Origin: an uncultured Gammaproteobacteria bacterium
GTDB taxonomy: Bacteria > Pseudomonadota > Gammaproteobacteria > Steroidobacterales > UBA11654
DNA length: 64,000 nucleotides
Reading direction: 5' to 3'
NCBI GenBank assembly: GCA_937801655.1
Contig: CALMWC010000010.1
Location: forward strand, 72,501-136,500
This document shows positions 61,195-64,000 of the stretch, piece after piece. A model generated the notes under the pieces. The model was not told the DNA's origin. It searched no databases and saw only the letters and a list, made by a program, of their open reading frames with translations. The position numbers and the translations under genes were made by a program. How positions within the stretch are numbered: the first letter of the stretch is position 1; every line of letters begins with the position of its first letter.

Positions 61195-62007
61195 ATGAAG
61201 ATTGGATCCATTCAAATGAATTCTTCAGATACCGTTCAAGAAAATCTCTTGTTGACGGAGTCGTTATTGATTGAAGCCTCCAGCCAAAAGGTTGATATGG
61301 TTCTACTACCAGAGAATTTTGCTTTTATGGGATACCCTAAGCAATTGGTCAATGAAATCATGGAAGACTATAAAGACGGTCCCATACAGAACTTTCTTTC
61401 CAAACAGTCAAAACAACTAGGGCTTTCAATTATTGCTGGTTCTATTCCAATTAAGAATGCAGACGAGAGCAAAAGCTTTGCAAGATCAATTGCCTATGAT
61501 AATCAAGGTAATGAGATAGCTTGTTACGATAAGATTCATCTTTTTGATGTTGAAGTGAATGGTAAGGCCTACAATGAGTCCTCTTCAATAGAGTCTGGAA
61601 GAGATGTCATTAATTTTATGACTGGCAATGAATTGAATGTAAAAGTAGGGTTGTCTATTTGTTATGATATTCGTTTCCCAGAACTTTATCGTCAACTTGG
61701 AGAGATAGATATAATTACTGTACCGGCAGCATTTACCTATGAAACAGGTCAAGCGCATTGGCATACACTCCTAGCCAGTCGAGCTATTGAAAACCTATGT
61801 TATGTGGTGGGTTCGGCTCAATGGGGTGAGCATTATGGAAATAGAAGAACTTATGGCCATTCCATGATTGTGGATCCTTGGGGAGAAATTAAAGATGAAC
61901 TGCCTATTGGCAATGGATTGGTGGTTTCAGAAATAGACTTAGACCACTTGGCAGAAGTTAGATCAAAGTTCCCAGCGCTGTCTCATAGGAGAATTAATAA
62001 TGACTGA
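61195..62007 (+). CDS. Nitrilase-superfamily amidase (Nit type)
   Basis: A 270-residue C-N hydrolase. Glu in LPENFAFMG (about 39-47), Lys in YDKIHLFDVE (about 111-120) and Cys in LSICYDIRFPELYR (about 153-166) form the Glu-Lys-Cys triad. Homologues next to tldD resemble Nit1, a deaminated glutathione amidase; that activity is an inference. The start is ATG 61195; GTG 61189 is an alternative two codons upstream. It overlaps tldD by 8 bases. Confidence 0.93.
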   Translation: MKIGSIQMNSSDTVQENLLLTESLLIEASSQKVDMVLLPENFAFMGYPKQLVNEIMEDYKDGPIQNFLSKQSKQLGLSIIAGSIPIKNADESKSFARSIAYDNQGNEIACYDKIHLFDVEVNGKAYNESSSIESGRDVINFMTGNELNVKVGLSICYDIRFPELYRQLGEIDIITVPAAFTYETGQAHWHTLLASRAIENLCYVVGSAQWGEHYGNRRTYGHSMIVDPWGEIKDELPIGNGLVVSEIDLDHLAEVRSKFPALSHRRINND

Positions 62008-63436
62008 TCACCTTAGCGAAGCGAGGTCAATTCTACTCGATCCATATAATATAAATGACAATGATCTCAATGCCTTATTGGGTGATCTTTTCTCTTATGG
62101 CGCAGACATGGGAGACATCTATTTTCAGGCTATTAATCATGAATCTTGGTCTATAGAAGATGGCGAAGTTAAAAAATCATCCTTCTCAAATAAACAAGGC
62201 GTTGGTTTTAGAGCGATTACAGGTGAAAAATCGGGACTTGCTTATTCTGAATCTTTTTCAAAATCATCCCTTCAAGATGCAGCAAAGGCTGCAGGGACCA
62301 TCGCCAATAGTAATAAAACTCTGACCCATAATATCAACCCTCAAATTCAGCATCTTGACTTGTATCCTCCGATTAATCCAATAGATACAATAACCGACCA
62401 AGAGAAGATTGAGTATTTACAACTAGTGGATCAAAAAGCAAGGGCAAAAGACCATCGAGTGAAAGAAGTTATAGCCACTTTGGCAGGCAACAATCAAGCC
62501 ATACTGGTTATTGATCAAAATGGAAGATTGGCTGCAGATATCAGACCCATGGTTAGAATGAGTGTGAATGTCATTGTTGAGGAAGACAACAGGAGAGAAA
62601 GAGGCTCAAGTGGAGGAGGAGGTCGCGTTGGCTATAATTTTTTTGATCAATCAACTATTGAGAAATATGCTGGTGAGGCTGTCGATCAGGCTCTATTAAA
62701 TCTCGAAGCCATAGAGGCACCTGCAGGGGAAATGACAGTAGTTCTTGGCTCGGGATGGCCTGGAGTTCTAATCCATGAAGCGATTGGTCATGGTCTAGAA
62801 GGTGATTTTAATAGAAAGAAAACTTCAGCATTCTCAGGACTTATGGGGGAACAAGTTGCTTCTAAGATTTGTACAGTAATTGATGATGGAACCATGAAAG
62901 GAGAAAGAGGATCACTCAATATTGATGATGAGGGAGAGCCCACGCAGCGAACCGTCTTAATTGAAAATGGTAAATTAACCAACTACATGCAAGACAGATT
63001 GAATGCAAAATTAATGAATGCAAAATCAACAGGCAATGGAAGAAGAGAGTCTTATGCATCCCAAACCATACCAAGAATGACGAATACCTTCATGATGTCA
63101 GGCACTCATGAACAGGAAGAAATTATCCAATCGGTAGATTCTGGTATTTATGCAAAAAACTTTGGTGGAGGTCAGGTTGATATTACATCAGGAAAGTTTG
63201 TATTTTCTGCCAGCGAAGCTTATCTGATTAAAAATGGAAAATTAGGTGCTCCAGTCAAAGGAGCTATGCTGATTGGTGATGGCCCTTCTGCCTTGAATCA
63301 AGTGTCCATGATAGGAAATGATTTAGCTCTGGATCCTGGTATTGGTAATTGCGGTAAAGATGGTCAAACTGTTCCTGTTAATGTAGGTCAGCCAACTATG
63401 AGAATTGAAAAACTAACAGTGGGCGGAACAACTTAA
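62000..63436 (+). CDS. tldD: Metalloprotease TldD
   Basis: Zinc protease that works with TldE (PmbA) on modified or unfolded peptides. The 478 residues contain HEAIGHGLEGDFNRKKTSAF (about 260-279) with the HExxxH zinc motif, and the N- and C-terminal TldD domains. E. coli TldD is 481 residues. The partner tldE is not in this window. It starts within the amidase gene; the next gene (purE) is convergent after 26 bases. Confidence 0.98.
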   Translation: MTDHLSEARSILLDPYNINDNDLNALLGDLFSYGADMGDIYFQAINHESWSIEDGEVKKSSFSNKQGVGFRAITGEKSGLAYSESFSKSSLQDAAKAAGTIANSNKTLTHNINPQIQHLDLYPPINPIDTITDQEKIEYLQLVDQKARAKDHRVKEVIATLAGNNQAILVIDQNGRLAADIRPMVRMSVNVIVEEDNRRERGSSGGGGRVGYNFFDQSTIEKYAGEAVDQALLNLEAIEAPAGEMTVVLGSGWPGVLIHEAIGHGLEGDFNRKKTSAFSGLMGEQVASKICTVIDDGTMKGERGSLNIDDEGEPTQRTVLIENGKLTNYMQDRLNAKLMNAKSTGNGRRESYASQTIPRMTNTFMMSGTHEQEEIIQSVDSGIYAKNFGGGQVDITSGKFVFSASEAYLIKNGKLGAPVKGAMLIGDGPSALNQVSMIGNDLALDPGIGNCGKDGQTVPVNVGQPTMRIEKLTVGGTT

Positions 63437-63462
63437 CTAGCTTTACTAAAGAACTTGAGAGA

Positions 63463-63945
63463 CTAATCTAATTTAGCTTCAATAACTTTTTGAGCTTGAG
63501 CAGCTCTGTATTCAATAAGTTTATTTTTTATACTCGAATCAGTAACGGCCATGATTGCTGCTGCATATAATGCACCATTAATAGCACCAGGTTTGCCTAT
63601 AGCGACAGTACCAACTGGTATACCTGGAGGCATCTGAACAATCGACATTAATGCATCCATCCCATCCAGTGATCCTGCTATTAGTGGAACACCCACAACT
63701 GGTATGATTGTTTTTGCTGCAATAACACCAGGAAGCGCTGCTGAGAGTCCAGCTCCAGCTATAATTACTTGCACGCCACCTTCTTCACATTGAGTTATGT
63801 ATTCATCGAGTAAATCCGGTGTCCGATGCGCCGAGATAACCCTAGATTCATGGCTAATGTCTAAGTTTTTAAGAGTTTTGGAGGTATTGCTCATGACTTC
63901 CCAATCCGATTGAGATCCCATGATGATTGCTATTTTTATGCTCAT
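63463..63945 (-). CDS. purE: N5-carboxyaminoimidazole ribonucleotide mutase PurE
   Basis: Class I PurE, a step of purine synthesis. The 160 residues contain IAIIMGSQSDWEVM (about 5-18), SAHRTPD (about 39-45) and GAGLSAALPGVIAAKTIIPV (about 63-82). purK does not follow it (the next gene downstream is the convergent tldD), so purK must be elsewhere or absent. The 55 bases upstream to the window edge are AT-rich with no clear promoter. Confidence 0.97.
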   Translation of the reverse strand: MSIKIAIIMGSQSDWEVMSNTSKTLKNLDISHESRVISAHRTPDLLDEYITQCEEGGVQVIIAGAGLSAALPGVIAAKTIIPVVGVPLIAGSLDGMDALMSIVQMPPGIPVGTVAIGKPGAINGALYAAAIMAVTDSSIKNKLIEYRAAQAQKVIEAKLD

Positions 63946-64000
63946 AGTGTGTTTTTATAATTTCTTATTTGTTGTCTCTAAGTAGGTTAGAATATAGAAC

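Overview
The window is a low-GC, tightly packed bacterial chromosome segment from a gammaproteobacterium. This rests on gene order: 23S-5S, birA, tRNA Thr-Tyr-Gly-Thr, tuf, tRNA-Trp, secE-nusG-rplKAJL-rpoBC, then str, S10, spc and alpha; also divergent uvrA/ssb, miaB-ybeZ-ybeY-corC-lnt, and nit-tldD. Many genes overlap by 1 to 14 bases, spacers are short, there are no insertion sequences or prophage genes, and only one tuf is seen. That suggests a streamlined, possibly marine, free-living lineage (SAR86- or SUP05-like). The lineage is an inference: no 16S gene is present.

Layout: 1-1490 is the 3' end of an rrn operon (23S, 5S, terminator). 1591-5033 is a small operon: a CtlX-type guanidino hydrolase, a DMT transporter, plsY and a frameshifted birA. 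5101-6941 holds five tRNAs around tuf. 6957-18429 carries the secE-nusG, L11/L1/L10/L7-L12 and RNA polymerase genes. 18513-35607 is one colinear run of str, S10, spc and alpha ribosomal genes ending in rpoA-rplQ. 35622-39870 (minus) is an RND efflux pump and its adaptor. 40083-44467 holds trpS, uvrA and ssb. 44497-53093 is miaB-ybeZ-ybeY-corC-lnt-leuS-lptE-tdk. 53083-55788 (minus) is hisI, a 2-oxoglutarate/Fe oxygenase and nupC. 55808-59949 is cysS-sufE-yidD-ycaR-holA-rsfS-rlmH. 60021-63436 is a very short YhdP-like protein, a nitrilase-family amidase and tldD; purE (minus) closes the window.

Most of the content is core translation, transcription and envelope machinery in its usual order. The most unusual signal is a 42-base repeat encoding a 14-residue acidic Ala/Pro/Thr unit. 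It forms C-terminal tails of about 100 residues on two ribosomal proteins, L3 (rplC) and L5 (rplE), 5.4 kb apart. The rplC copy carries a 5-base insertion that throws the tail out of frame; reading past it restores a tail that stops 2 bases before rplD. birA carries an apparent single-base deletion. Either lesion could be a sequence or assembly error. Other points of note are a 238-base structured spacer between rpsJ and rplC, a strong hairpin between rplL and rpoB, and a 383-residue YhdP relative. I found no new defence or mobile system.
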